This document shows, piece by piece, positions 42,187 through 51,857 of a stretch of DNA of 64,000 bases. The first letter of the stretch is position 1, and the number at the start of each line of letters is the position of its first letter. The DNA lies in NCBI RefSeq assembly GCF_029502005.1, contig NZ_JAMQOT010000005.1, positions 186,001 through 250,000 of the forward strand. The letters are read 5' to 3'. Both the position numbers and the translations under genes were made by a program. The notes under the pieces are model-generated. The model ran no database searches. It saw only the letters and a list, made by a program, of their open reading frames with translations, and was not told where the DNA came from. This DNA is from Natrinema salsiterrestre (lineage in GTDB: Archaea > Halobacteriota > Halobacteria > Halobacteriales > Natrialbaceae).

Positions 42187-43368
42187 ATGCTCTCGATTGC
42201 GCTTGCCGGGAAACCGAACGCCGGCAAGTCCACGTTCTATACCGCGGCGACGATGGCGGAGGTAGACGTCGCCAACTATCCCTTCACGACGATCGACGCC
42301 AACCGCGGCGTGAGTTACGTCCGGACCGAGTGTCCCTGCCTCGAGCGCGAGGAACGCTGTAACGCGGACAACTGCGAGAACGGCAAGCGTTACGTCCCGA
42401 TCGAACTCCTGGACGTGGCGGGGCTCGTCCCCGGTGCTCACGAGGGGAAAGGCCTCGGCAACCAGTTCCTCGACGAACTCACGAACGCGGACGTAATCGT
42501 CAACGTGGTCGACGCCTCCGGCGGGACCAACGAGAAGGGCGAACCCGTCGACATCGGCGACCACGATCCGCTCGAGGACATCGACTTCATCGAGGAGGAG
42601 ATGGACCTCTGGCTGGCGGGCATCGTCGAGCGAAACTGGGAATCGGTCGAGCGCAAGTCCCGTTCACCCGACTTCGACATCGACGACGCGCTGGCGGACA
42701 TGCTCTCGGGCTTCGGCGCGTCACCGAAACAGATCGCGATGGTCCTCCGCGAGGTCGACTACCCCGACGACCCGATTCAGTGGGAGGACGAACACCGCGA
42801 GGCGCTGGCACGCGACGTTCGCCGGCGAACCAAGCCGATCGTCGTCGCGGCGAACAAGATCGATGTCGCCCCCGAGGAGAACGTCGAACGCTTGCTCGAG
42901 CTCGACAAACCGGTGATTCCGACGACTGCAGAGGGGGAACTCGCGCTCCGCCGGGCGGCCGACAACGACCTGATCGAGTACGACCCCGGCGACGAGACGA
43001 TCGCGATCGGCGACGGCGTCAACGACGCACAGCGCGGGGCGCTCGAGGACCTCGCGGACACGATGGCCGAGTGGGGCGGCACCGGCGTGCAGGCGGCGCT
43101 CGATCATGCGGTCTACGACCTGCTCGACCACCTCACCGCCTACCCGGTCGAGGACGCCGCAAAGTGGTCCGACGGCAGCGGCAACGTCCTCCCCGACGCG
43201 TTCCTGCTTCCCCAGGGATCGACGCCCGTGGATCTGGCGTACAGCGTCCACTCCGATATCGGCGACGGCTACCTGCACGCGGTCAACGCGAAATCGAACC
43301 GGGAGATCGGCGAGGAGTACGAACTCGAGGAGGGCGACGTGATCAAGATCGTTTCGACCGCCTCTTGA
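42187..43368 (+). CDS. YchF/OBG-type GTPase with TGS domain
   Basis: The 393-residue cytoplasmic P-loop protein has G1 AGKPNAGKST, G2 in YPFTTIDANRGV, G3 DVAGLVPGAHEGKGLGNQFL and G4 NKID, with a cysteine-rich insert (CPCLEREERCNADNCENG). The C-terminal TGS domain (LLPQGSTPVDLAYSVHSDIGDGYLHA) lies at about residues 335-390. It belongs to the YchF branch, which hydrolyses ATP or GTP and associates with ribosomes in stress adaptation. The archaeal type retains NKID, favouring GTP. The six-residue-spaced cysteines in the insert might bind metal or be redox-active; this is not usual in bacterial YchF. Confidence 0.9.
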   Translation: MLSIALAGKPNAGKSTFYTAATMAEVDVANYPFTTIDANRGVSYVRTECPCLEREERCNADNCENGKRYVPIELLDVAGLVPGAHEGKGLGNQFLDELTNADVIVNVVDASGGTNEKGEPVDIGDHDPLEDIDFIEEEMDLWLAGIVERNWESVERKSRSPDFDIDDALADMLSGFGASPKQIAMVLREVDYPDDPIQWEDEHREALARDVRRRTKPIVVAANKIDVAPEENVERLLELDKPVIPTTAEGELALRRAADNDLIEYDPGDETIAIGDGVNDAQRGALEDLADTMAEWGGTGVQAALDHAVYDLLDHLTAYPVEDAAKWSDGSGNVLPDAFLLPQGSTPVDLAYSVHSDIGDGYLHAVNAKSNREIGEEYELEEGDVIKIVSTAS

Positions 43369-43478
43369 CGAACAGACGTGAGTCGGAGTTCGTCCAGCAC
43401 CGAGTCGTCACGAGGACGGAAGCCGATTCGTAGAGGGGTTCTCTCGTCCTCGAGCGCCCCAGTTCATCAGGGGTACGA

Positions 43479-43485
43479 TTTATTT
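43479..43485 (+). promoter_or_regulatory. TATA box of the amphi-Trp gene
   Basis: TTTATTT lies about 28 bases before the ATG at 43510, the usual haloarchaeal leaderless spacing. Confidence 0.5.
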
Positions 43486-43509
43486 GAGGGTTCGTGGTGA
43501 GAGCCATCC

Positions 43510-43779
43510 ATGGCCGAAAAGCAACTCTCGGAGGAACAGCTCACTCGTGACGAGGCCGCCGACCGACTGCGAGCGCTGGCCGACGAGCTCGAGGGTGATG
43601 GATCGGCGCAGGTCCGGACCGGGAACAAGACGGTCGAACTCCGGCCGCCGACCACGATCGCCTACGAAGTGGGAATTCGCGAGCGATCATCGATCCTGCG
43701 CGGGGGGCGTGAGACGGTGACAATCAAGATGGACTGGAAGCCAGCGAACGTCTCCGAGGAGTCCACAGCGGCGGAGTAG
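43510..43779 (+). CDS. Amphi-Trp domain protein (89 aa)
   Basis: The 89-residue protein begins with helical LSEEQLTRDEAADRLRALAD, continues with strands (VELRPPTTIAYEVGIRER) and ends with VTIKMDWKPANVSE. The amphipathic strand pattern with a tryptophan in the last strand (MDWKP) matches amphi-Trp domains. These occur widely in archaea and bacteria and may act as small chaperone or regulatory proteins; no activity has been shown to my knowledge. It stands alone after ychF. Confidence 0.8.
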   Translation: MAEKQLSEEQLTRDEAADRLRALADELEGDGSAQVRTGNKTVELRPPTTIAYEVGIRERSSILRGGRETVTIKMDWKPANVSEESTAAE

Positions 43780-43884
43780 CGGCCGTCGCCGTGAGTGCCA
43801 CCGCCGAATCCGATAGAGTTCCGCAGTATCACGGCTGCTATCGGATAGAGATGCAGTTTTGCCTGCTGGCGTCCTATAGCGGCC

Positions 43885-44136
43885 ATGACCCCCCGTCCCA
43901 CCCGCGTTTCCCACCCCCGGCGCGAACGAGACACCGCGGTACAGTTAGCCGTCCTCAGCGACCGTCTCGAGGCCGCCGAACGCCGACAGCGCCAGCTGCA
44001 GAACACCATCGCCGCGATCGGCCGGGAGGCCGGCGTTTCGGTCGGCTGCCTGTGCGGGCACTGCGAGGAGAGCTATACGCTCATCAAGAACGGAGACATG
44101 TACTGTCCGCGGTGTGGGCACCGCCGGTCGCTGTAG
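43885..44136 (+). CDS. Small coiled-coil zinc-ribbon protein (83 aa)
   Basis: The protein has a basic N-terminus, a helical part (VQLAVLSDRLEAAERRQRQL, about residues 20-45) and a zinc ribbon CLCGHCEESY...CPRCGHRRSL. Four cysteines in two CxxC pairs support zinc binding. The start could be a few residues later because the first 15 residues (MTPRPTRVSHPRRER) are unusually basic. Function unknown. Confidence 0.65.
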   Translation: MTPRPTRVSHPRRERDTAVQLAVLSDRLEAAERRQRQLQNTIAAIGREAGVSVGCLCGHCEESYTLIKNGDMYCPRCGHRRSL

Positions 44137-44189
44137 CGCCGCCTCGAGCGGCTCCGTTTCGAGCGATCCTCCCTCGAGCCCACTAGTGA

Positions 44190-45050
44190 TTACACCAGCC
44201 GACCGATCGGATCGAACCGGACGGCGGCGACGAGCACGGCGAGGAAGACGTACGAGCCGCGGATGAGCAGCATGGTCGCCAGTTCAGGGTCGGCTCGCCG
44301 CGCGATACCGGCGACCGCCGCGAACGCGAGGGCCGCCACGAGCGCCGTCAGCGGGAAGATGCGAGCGGCCGCGAAGGCGACCACGGCCACTAACGCGACC
44401 GTCATCAGCCCGTAGGCGATGTCGTAGGCGCGGTCGGGACCGAACGCCACTGCGACGGTTCGCTTCTCGATCGACCGGTCGTAGGCGTAGTCCTGTGCGT
44501 CGTCGATCACCTTGATCCCCGAGAGGAGCGTGAGGAAGACGAGCGCGAACCCGAGAGGGACAGCGGTGATCGTCCCCGCCTGCACGTAGAATCCGCCGAG
44601 CACCGACAGGGCGATGCCGAGCGGATACCCCGTCGTCGCCGTCAGGGGATTCGTATCGAGCTGTGGGGCGTGATGGTAGGCGATCAGCCACGTCGGAAGC
44701 GTCACCGCGACTGCGAGCGCGTCGACGAGGAGTCCGAGGGCGAGACAACACAGCGCGAACGTCGCCGTCGAGAGCGCGAGCGCGGTCCGACACCCGGTCT
44801 CGGTCAACGGGTGGTCATCGTCCTCCCCGCGGACGTGAAAGTCGACGTAGCCGTCTTTCACGTGCGCCGTGTAGACGGCCGCGAACATCGCGACCACGTG
44901 AACCGCCGCGACGACTGGATCGACGTCGCCGGCGAGGATCGCGCCGAACAGCGACGCGGCAAGCGGCGGGGTCATGAAGACGGGATGGACCTGCGACCAG
45001 AGGGCTCGAGCCGTCGGCCCGACGCCGCTGTCGTCTCTCGCGATAGCCAT
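44190..45050 (-). CDS. UbiA-superfamily prenyltransferase-like membrane protein
   Basis: The start at 45050 gives MAIARDDSGVGPTARALWSQ and a 286-residue protein with about eight to nine transmembrane helices. The second UbiA motif is clear (IDDAQDYAYDRSIEKRT, about residues 191-207). The first, which should be NDxxDxxxD, is replaced by KDGYVDFHVRGEDDDHP. UbiA enzymes transfer isoprenyl chains to aromatic or lipid acceptors in the membrane. The altered first motif leaves the substrate uncertain but keeps several aspartates. It is divergent from the thiamine-enzyme gene. Confidence 0.75.
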   Translation of the reverse strand: MAIARDDSGVGPTARALWSQVHPVFMTPPLAASLFGAILAGDVDPVVAAVHVVAMFAAVYTAHVKDGYVDFHVRGEDDDHPLTETGCRTALALSTATFALCCLALGLLVDALAVAVTLPTWLIAYHHAPQLDTNPLTATTGYPLGIALSVLGGFYVQAGTITAVPLGFALVFLTLLSGIKVIDDAQDYAYDRSIEKRTVAVAFGPDRAYDIAYGLMTVALVAVVAFAAARIFPLTALVAALAFAAVAGIARRADPELATMLLIRGSYVFLAVLVAAVRFDPIGRLV

Positions 45051-45159
45051 ACACCGAGCGACAACGAACTGACCTATAATACTCCGGTCGGGGCCGCGGA
45101 GCTGGGATCGAGCTTCCGAGACACACAGTTTGATGTGCCGTGCAGTACCACGAAAAAGC

Positions 45160-46851
45160 ATGACAGATGGCTACACCGGTGCGGATCTCTTCACTGACGC
45201 CCTCGAGTCCTACGGGGTCGACTACGTCTTCGGCAACCCGGGGACGACGGAACTGCCGATCATGCAGGCGATCGGCGAGAGCGACCTCGAGTACAGGCTC
45301 GGACTCCACGAGGACATCGCGGTCGGGATGGCCGGCGGCTACGCCCAGCGGCGGCGGTATCACGCCCACCACGACGACTCGGTCACGCCGGTCGGCGTGG
45401 CGAACCTCCACATCGCTCCGGGGCTGGCTCACGGGCTGGGCAACCTCTACGCGGCCAAGATCGCCGGCGCGCCGCTGGTCGTGACGGCGGGCAACCACAG
45501 CACCGATTTCCGCCACGAGGAGCCGATCCTCTCGGGCGATCTGGTCGACATGGCCGACCAGTTCTGCAAGTGGTCCGACGAGGTGCTCGACGTCTCGGCG
45601 CTGCCGACGATGCTCCGGCGGGCCTTCCGCGTCGCGATGACGCCCCCGACCGGGCCGGTCTTCCTCGGCCTGCCACTCGACGTCATGCTGAGCGAAACCG
45701 ACGCCGAACCCGAACGACTCGGCTCGATTCCGAACGCCGGCAGCGGCGATCCGGTGCAGCTCGAGCGCGCGGCCGAACTGCTGGCCGAGGCCGACGATCC
45801 GGTGATGGTGGTCGGCGATCACATCGCTCGTTCGGGGGCCGACGCCGTCGCCGCGGCGGTCGAACTCGCGGAGACGACGGGAGCACGAGTTCACGGCGAG
45901 ATCCTCTCCTGCGAGGTCGACTTCCCGACGGACCACGAGCAGTGGGTCTCCTACCTCCCGACCAGCGAGGACCTCGCGGCGATGTTGATGGACACCGATA
46001 CCATCCTCTTCGCTGGCTGTTCGACGAACACGACGCTGACTCGCCACGAGGAGGCGCTGGTCGACGACGACACGACCTGCATCCACCTGAGCGACGATAC
46101 CTGGCAGATCGGCAAGAACCAGCCCGCTGACGCTGCCGTGATCGGCGATCCCGGACTCGTCATGGACGGGATCACCGAACGCGTCCGCGGGAAGCTCGCC
46201 GACGACGTCGTTGCCGACCGACTCGAGGCGGTCGCGGAGGTCAAGGAGATGGTCGAGGCCAAGATGGCGGGCTACGGCGAGGGCGGCGGAGAAGACGACC
46301 CGCGCTCCTCGAAGGCCGAACTGGTCGACGCCATGGAACGCGTCGCGGGCGATGCCGCCATCGTGGACGAGGGCGTCACCTCAAAGTACGCCATGTTGAC
46401 CCGGTGGGATCTGGCACCCGAACAGTACATCTCGAACAAGGGCGGCGGCCTCGGCTACGGGCTCCCGGCTGCGGTCGGTGCCGCCGTCGCCGAGGAACAA
46501 CGCGACGACCCTCGCGACGTCGTCGGCTTCATCGGGGACGGTTCCTACCAGTACTACCCCCACTCGATCTACAGCGCTGCTCGCTACGATCTGGACCTGA
46601 CGGTCGTCATTTCGGACAACCGCAACTACCGCATCCTGAAGGACAACACGCTCAATATCATGGGCGGCGAGGAAGACGACTACGAGTTCGTCGGGATGGA
46701 CTTCGACCCCGCCGTCGACCTCGTCAAGAACGCCGAGAGTCACGGTGCCCGCGCCGAACTCGTCGAAACGCCCGACGGGATCGAGGGCTCGATCGAGGAC
46801 GCGCTCGATCGCGAGGGGACGGACGTGCTCGACGTGCTGGTTCACGACTGA
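45160..46851 (+). CDS. Thiamine-diphosphate-dependent decarboxylase/synthase
   Basis: The 563-residue protein has the three-part acetolactate synthase/benzoylformate decarboxylase layout. The Pyr domain starts GADLFTDALESYGVDYVFGNPGTTELP with a catalytic glutamate in LGLHEDIAVGMAGGYA. A central NAD/FAD-like domain lies at about residues 190-330. The C-terminal PP domain has the ThDP motif GDGSYQYYPHSIYSAARYDLDLTVVISDNRNY. The enzyme would decarboxylate a 2-oxo acid or join it to an aldehyde. The HEDIAV segment resembles decarboxylases more than acetolactate synthase, and there is no small regulatory subunit nearby, so a decarboxylase is the better guess. Confidence 0.85.
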   Translation: MTDGYTGADLFTDALESYGVDYVFGNPGTTELPIMQAIGESDLEYRLGLHEDIAVGMAGGYAQRRRYHAHHDDSVTPVGVANLHIAPGLAHGLGNLYAAKIAGAPLVVTAGNHSTDFRHEEPILSGDLVDMADQFCKWSDEVLDVSALPTMLRRAFRVAMTPPTGPVFLGLPLDVMLSETDAEPERLGSIPNAGSGDPVQLERAAELLAEADDPVMVVGDHIARSGADAVAAAVELAETTGARVHGEILSCEVDFPTDHEQWVSYLPTSEDLAAMLMDTDTILFAGCSTNTTLTRHEEALVDDDTTCIHLSDDTWQIGKNQPADAAVIGDPGLVMDGITERVRGKLADDVVADRLEAVAEVKEMVEAKMAGYGEGGGEDDPRSSKAELVDAMERVAGDAAIVDEGVTSKYAMLTRWDLAPEQYISNKGGGLGYGLPAAVGAAVAEEQRDDPRDVVGFIGDGSYQYYPHSIYSAARYDLDLTVVISDNRNYRILKDNTLNIMGGEEDDYEFVGMDFDPAVDLVKNAESHGARAELVETPDGIEGSIEDALDREGTDVLDVLVHD

Positions 46852-46900
46852 TCTCACCGTCGAACGGAACCGACTGGAATCCGACGCGGACTCAGCGGCG

Positions 46901-48448
46901 TCAGGACCGCCAGTACGCCGGCGTCAGGATCACGAGTACCGAGAGGATCTCGAGCCGGCCGATCCACATGAGAAAGATCATGTACAGCTTCGCCGCCCTC
47001 GAAAACGGCTCGTAGCTGTTCATCGGGCCGACGACGCCGACGCCCGGACCGACGTTCCCCAGCGTCGCGATGGTGGCACTGATCGCCTCGAGCGCCGATA
47101 GCTCGAGCCCGGGCGTGCGATAGGCGTCGAGGAAGAGCAGGACGGTCGAGACGGCAAACAGCGTCAGAAAGACGAGGATGAAGACGAAGATGCTGTAGAC
47201 GGTGTCATCGTCGATGACCTCGCCCGTGGTGCCCATTCGAACCGGCTGGATCACACGCGGGTGGACCATTCGGAACAGCTCCTGTCGCATCGACTTCCCG
47301 ACGACGTACCAGCGGACGATCTTGATCGAGCCGGCCGCGGAGCCCGCCGAGCCGCCGAGGAACATCGCGAACAGGAGAATCACCTGCGTCGACTCGCTCC
47401 AGGTGTTGAAGTCCATGCTGGCGTACCCCGTCGTCGTCACGATCGCGAGCGTCTGGAAGAGCCCGTGGCGCAGCGAGCGCTCGAGGCTCCCCGGGATCGG
47501 GCCAACGTTTTCGGGACCCGCGGCGAGGCCGACCCCGAGGAACAACAGGAGCGAGAGGAGCCCGCCGACGATCCCCATCGATAGGACGTACGACCTGAAC
47601 TCGGCGTTGTCCGTCAGTCGTCTGGGTTCACCCCGCCAGACGTACCAGTAGAGGGCGAAGTTCGTCCCGGCGATGACCATGAAGGGCATGAACGCCCACT
47701 GGACGATCGGTCGGAAGGCCTCGACGCTGCGGCCTTCCGGCGAAAAGCCCCCGGTCGGCAGCGTCGTGAGCGCGTGGGCGACGGCGTTGTAGAACGTCAT
47801 GTTCTCGGCCAGTCCGACCAGCTGAAGCCCGTAGTAGACGACCACCGCGGCGAGCGTGAACCAAGCGTAGATCAGCCAGAGCGCTCGCGCGGTCTGCCTG
47901 ATCCGCGGCGTCAGTTTCTCGACCTGGATCCCCGGGGATTCCTCCCGGATGAGCTGCGTGCCACCGACAGAGAGCTCCGAGAGGATCGCGACCATGAGCA
48001 CGAGGATCCCCATGCCGCCGAGCCACTGAGTCAGCTGTCGCCACATCATGATCGACCGCGAGTGAGTCTCCACCGAGATACTCCCCATGACGGTCGCGCC
48101 GGTCGTCGTGAACCCGCTCATGCTCTCGAAGAAGGCGTTCACGGGATGGCCGATCGTCCCCGTTCCCGCGACGAGATACGGAATCGTTCCGACGAGGGGA
48201 ACCACGAGCCACGTCAGCGCCACCATGAGGAACGCCTCGCGGTGCTCGAGCGAGGGCTCCGGCTCGAGGCGCTCGAGGGCGATCCCGACGGCGACGGCGA
48301 CGACGAGGGCGACGAGAAACGGCAGCGGACTCTCCCGGTAGTACAGCGCGACGAGGGTCGGAAACGACAGCGAGAGGGAGAGATACTTCAGTACGGTTCC
48401 GAGGAGGCTACAACTGGACCGGACGTCGACGTGAATCCTGCGTGTCAT
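46901..48448 (-). CDS. trkH: TrkH-type potassium uptake channel
   Basis: The start at 48448 gives MTRRIHVDVRSSC and a 515-residue protein with about ten or more transmembrane helices. Four selectivity-filter loops are recognisable: SGFTTTGATVM, TLPTGGFSP, TTTGYASM and TLGNVGPGV. It is a complete K+ transporter subunit of the high-salt lifestyle. The usual cytosolic gating partner TrkA is not encoded next to it in the window, so one is presumably supplied elsewhere. Divergence upstream leaves about 145 bases to the GlcD-type gene, which is on the same strand. Confidence 0.9.
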   Translation of the reverse strand: MTRRIHVDVRSSCSLLGTVLKYLSLSLSFPTLVALYYRESPLPFLVALVVAVAVGIALERLEPEPSLEHREAFLMVALTWLVVPLVGTIPYLVAGTGTIGHPVNAFFESMSGFTTTGATVMGSISVETHSRSIMMWRQLTQWLGGMGILVLMVAILSELSVGGTQLIREESPGIQVEKLTPRIRQTARALWLIYAWFTLAAVVVYYGLQLVGLAENMTFYNAVAHALTTLPTGGFSPEGRSVEAFRPIVQWAFMPFMVIAGTNFALYWYVWRGEPRRLTDNAEFRSYVLSMGIVGGLLSLLLFLGVGLAAGPENVGPIPGSLERSLRHGLFQTLAIVTTTGYASMDFNTWSESTQVILLFAMFLGGSAGSAAGSIKIVRWYVVGKSMRQELFRMVHPRVIQPVRMGTTGEVIDDDTVYSIFVFILVFLTLFAVSTVLLFLDAYRTPGLELSALEAISATIATLGNVGPGVGVVGPMNSYEPFSRAAKLYMIFLMWIGRLEILSVLVILTPAYWRS

Positions 48449-48592
48449 AGATAGCTGGGTTCGCAGCGAAGCGCACACTCGTCGCTTTCCCGATCGTGCG
48501 AGGCCATTCGGTCGGAGCCGGGGAAACTCAATAAAAACTGCGTTACGACCGCCTCACACGACTCGGCACGACGGTCGGCGACTCGCGCTATG

Positions 48593-50020
48593 CTACTGGT
48601 CGGGCCTGCGGATCCGCTCACCGTCGGCCGTCTCGGGGAATATCTTCCCCGGATTGAGCGTGTCGGTCGGATCCAGCGCTCGCTTGATCGTTCGCATGGC
48701 CTCGACCGCGCCGGCGCCGTGTTCCGGCTCGAGGTACGCCTGTTTACCCTCGCCGATCCCGTGTTCGCCCGTCGCGGTCCCGCCCATCTCGATCGCGAGT
48801 TCGACGAGCCGTCGATAGAGCTCCTCGCCGCGCTCGACCTGCTCGGGATCGTCGGGATCGACGAGCACGCTGTAGTGGAGGTTGCCGTCGCCCGCGTGGC
48901 CGAAGCACGGAACGAGGAGGTCGTACTCGTCGGCGAGCCGCTTCGCCTCGTGAACGGTCTCAGGGTAGGAACTGATCGGGACCGTGACGTCGCCGGGGTG
49001 GAGCGACTCGAGGTCGGGGTCGTAGCTCGCGACGGCGAACGCGAGCTCCCGGCGCGCCTCCCAGAGCTCGTCCATCTCGTCGTCGTCGTCGCTCATCTCG
49101 AATCGGACGACGTCGTGGTCTTCGAAGATCGTCCGACAGAGCTCGATCTCCTCCTCGACGCCGTGGTTGGCGTGGAACTCGAGGAAGACCATCGGTGCGT
49201 CGGGCAGGTCGCTGCCGAGGTAGTCGTTGGCCATCGTCGCGCTCAGCCCGTCGACCAGTTCGATCCGGGCGACGCCGACGTCGGTCCGGACCGCGTCGAA
49301 GACGGCCTCCGCCGCGTCGTCGAGCCTCTCGAAGATCGCCCGGCCGCCGCGGATCTGTTCGGGCCGGCCGGCGAGCTCGAGCGTGGCTTCGGTGACCACC
49401 GCGAGGGTCCCCTCGCTGCCGACGATCAGATCGGTCAGGTTGTAGCCGCTCGAGGTCTTGATCGCCCGCGATCCCGTCCGGACGACGGTGCCGTCGGCGA
49501 GCACCGCCTCGAGGCCGAGCACCCAGTCGGCGATCTCGCCGTAGCGGACGGTCTGCATCCCGCTGGCGTCGGTCGCGATCATCCCGCCGATCGTCGAGAT
49601 GTCGCCCGAGGATGGCAACGGCGGGAAGAAGAGGCCGTCACCGGCGACGTACTCGTCGACGTCCGAGCCGATGATCCCCGGGCCGACGTCGATCTGGAAG
49701 TCGTCGGGCCGGTAGTCGACGACGTCGTCCATTCGCGTGAGATCCAGGCTAATTCCCCCGTGGGCGGGGACGGCGTTGCCCTCGAGTCCGGTCCCCGCGG
49801 CGTAGGGCGTCACCGGAACGCCGCGGTCGGTTGCAGCGGCGAGCACTGCCGACACGTCGGCCGTACTCTCGGGCCAGACGACGGCGTCGGGCACCACGCC
49901 GCCGTCCTCGCTCTGCTCAGTCCCCCAGTCGGCCGCGTGCGATTCCCGGCGTCCGTCCGCGAACGATAGCTGGTCGTCCGCGAGGTCGACCTCCTCGAGG
50001 AACGAACAGTCGTGTGTCAT
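48593..50020 (-). CDS. GlcD-type FAD-linked 2-hydroxy-acid dehydrogenase
   Basis: The 475-residue flavoprotein has the PCMH-type FAD domain (PDAVVWPESTADVSAVLAAATDRGVPVTPYAAGTGLEG, about residues 43-85) with GDISTIGGMIATDASGM. The C-terminal GlcD domain shows GHAGDGNLHYS and a metal-type TGEHGIGEGKQAYL, ending RTIKRALDPTDTLNPGKIF. These motifs place it with D-lactate or glycolate dehydrogenases that pass electrons to quinones or ferredoxin. No iron-sulfur subunit GlcF is adjacent, suggesting a single-subunit D-lactate-type enzyme. Confidence 0.88.
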   Translation of the reverse strand: MTHDCSFLEEVDLADDQLSFADGRRESHAADWGTEQSEDGGVVPDAVVWPESTADVSAVLAAATDRGVPVTPYAAGTGLEGNAVPAHGGISLDLTRMDDVVDYRPDDFQIDVGPGIIGSDVDEYVAGDGLFFPPLPSSGDISTIGGMIATDASGMQTVRYGEIADWVLGLEAVLADGTVVRTGSRAIKTSSGYNLTDLIVGSEGTLAVVTEATLELAGRPEQIRGGRAIFERLDDAAEAVFDAVRTDVGVARIELVDGLSATMANDYLGSDLPDAPMVFLEFHANHGVEEEIELCRTIFEDHDVVRFEMSDDDDEMDELWEARRELAFAVASYDPDLESLHPGDVTVPISSYPETVHEAKRLADEYDLLVPCFGHAGDGNLHYSVLVDPDDPEQVERGEELYRRLVELAIEMGGTATGEHGIGEGKQAYLEPEHGAGAVEAMRTIKRALDPTDTLNPGKIFPETADGERIRRPDQ

Positions 50021-50144
50021 ACCATCACGTTAGTCACTGGCAGTATCAACGTTTCCCACCGGTTCGAACGATGAGGGAACGCCCGGCGCTCCTGACCGGG
50101 CGGCAGCGGAAACCGTCACGGTGCTCGGGACCGAACGCACGACC

Positions 50145-50486
50145 GTGAGCGACGACGCATCTCCAGCTTCAGCCGACGATGACATATCCGCGTCCCTCGA
50201 GGTCCGAATCCGCGCGCTCTCCCGCCACCTCGAGGCGACCGCCGAACTTCCGATCGATCGCCGGACGAACCGCTGGCTCGGCGAGGCCGAGGCGGTCGCT
50301 CGCGACCTCGCGACGAGCGACCTCGATAGTGAAACCACCGTGGAGCGCGTCGAAACGGTCCGACGCCTGCTCTCCGAAGTCGACGAAACCGGCCATCCAG
50401 GTGGTGACGATCACCTCGAGGCGGCGACACGGATCTGTACGGAGGTTCTCGAGGACGACGATCAGGAAGACCCGACGAGTTCCTGA
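50145..50486 (+). CDS. Conserved haloarchaeal hypothetical (113 aa)
   Basis: The GTG start at 50145 gives MSDDASPASADDD; another GTG at 50121 is possible. The protein is helical: SLEVRIRALSRHLEATAELPIDRRTNRWLGEAEAVARDLA, then ETVRRLLSEVDETGH. Helices pack as two hairpins without catalytic motifs and may form a dimer. It diverges from the GlcD-type gene. Family name not certain; function unknown. Confidence 0.7.
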   Translation: MSDDASPASADDDISASLEVRIRALSRHLEATAELPIDRRTNRWLGEAEAVARDLATSDLDSETTVERVETVRRLLSEVDETGHPGGDDHLEAATRICTEVLEDDDQEDPTSS

Positions 50487-50704
50487 CCCCGGCCGCGCTC
50501 GAGGGCAGCCGTGGGTATTTGTCTCAACGTACCGCTCAGTCCGGTACACAGCTATCGACGGCTCCCGCTGGCGAGGACTGGACTCAGGCGCGACGGCTAC
50601 TCGTGACTGGACGGAAACGCTACAATTTTATGTGAATGCGTGACGCGGTCAAGGATGATGACACGTCGAGACGAGACTCGAGCGCCGACGCGGAGGGGAG
50701 CACT

Positions 50705-51712
50705 GTGAACGCCGAACTGGACTTGCTGGTCAGACTGGGCGACTACGATCGGCCGCAGGGCGTCGCCGATCGCGCCGTGCAGGCGGAAGAGCTGGGCTTC
50801 GACCGGATCACGGTCGGGGAGACGACGGGCTGGAACATCGTCCCGCCGCTGACACTGGCGGCCGACCGAACCGAGGACCTCGGCATCTCCAACGACGTCA
50901 TCTCCCCGTACGGACGAACGCCCTCGATGCTCGCCCAGACGGCGCTGACGATGCAGGCCGCCGCCGACGGCCGGTTCCGGTTCGGGATCGGCCCGAGTTC
51001 GCCCGCGATCACGGAGCGCTGGCACGGACAGGAGTTCGACCGGCCGCTCCGGCGCACGCGCGAAGTGATCGAGATCATGCGCGCGGTCTACGACGAGGGC
51101 AACCCCGCGTACGACGGCGAGATTTTCGAGATTCCCGGGCTGGACTACGAGCGCGGCCCGAGCGAGAACCCGCCGCCGATCGACGTCGGCACGCTCGGCC
51201 CCAAGGCCACCGAGATGGCCGGTCGCTTCGGCGACGGCTGGGCACCGCAGCTGTTCACGAGAGACGGGCTTCGGGATCGGCTCGAGGACCTCGAACGCGG
51301 CGCCGAACTCGGCGGGAAAGAGCTCTCGGATCTGCGAGTGGCCCCGATCGTCCGCGGCATCGCATCGGAGGACCGAGAGACGGCGCGGGCGAAAGCGCGT
51401 AGCACCGTCGCCTTCCTGCTCGGAGCCTACGGCCCCTATTACGGGAACTCGGTCGCCGAACAGGGCTATCCGGACGTCGTCGACGAGATCCGTGCCGCCT
51501 GGGAGGAACGGGACACCGACGCGATGGCCGCGGCCCTTCCCGAAGACGTGCTCGACGAACTGGCTCCGGCGGGCACGCCCGAGGAGGTCCGCGAGTGGGT
51601 CGAAGCGTACAGCGAGATCGAGGGCGTCGACGCCGTTCGGCTGGGATTCGTCAACGGGATGGACGAGGCGGACAAGCGGACGACGATGGAAGCGGTCGCC
51701 GAGCTGTCCTGA
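50705..51712 (+). CDS. F420-dependent oxidoreductase of the NP1902A type
   Basis: The GTG start at 50705 gives MNAELDLLVRLGDYDRPQ, matching the family start; a 23-residue acidic extension from ATG 50636 cannot be excluded. The 335-residue luciferase-like barrel shows RAVQAEELGFDRITVGETTGWN, ISPYGRTPSMLAQTALTMQAAADGRFRFGIGPSSP and GTLGPKATEMAGRFGDGW. The family binds coenzyme F420 and oxidises or reduces unknown substrates. An AT-rich box at about 50622-50631 could serve as its TATA region. Confidence 0.85.
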   Translation: MNAELDLLVRLGDYDRPQGVADRAVQAEELGFDRITVGETTGWNIVPPLTLAADRTEDLGISNDVISPYGRTPSMLAQTALTMQAAADGRFRFGIGPSSPAITERWHGQEFDRPLRRTREVIEIMRAVYDEGNPAYDGEIFEIPGLDYERGPSENPPPIDVGTLGPKATEMAGRFGDGWAPQLFTRDGLRDRLEDLERGAELGGKELSDLRVAPIVRGIASEDRETARAKARSTVAFLLGAYGPYYGNSVAEQGYPDVVDEIRAAWEERDTDAMAAALPEDVLDELAPAGTPEEVREWVEAYSEIEGVDAVRLGFVNGMDEADKRTTMEAVAELS

Positions 51713-51857
51713 CGCCGCCCCGTTCTTCCACTCGCGCTTATTACGGTATCGAACGGGTTCGATGATCGACGAGACGATCCTCGACGATGACAACAGGAGG
51801 TAGTGTTTCGATCAGACTCACACGTTGTATATATACGAGCCGAGGCTTACCGACCGT

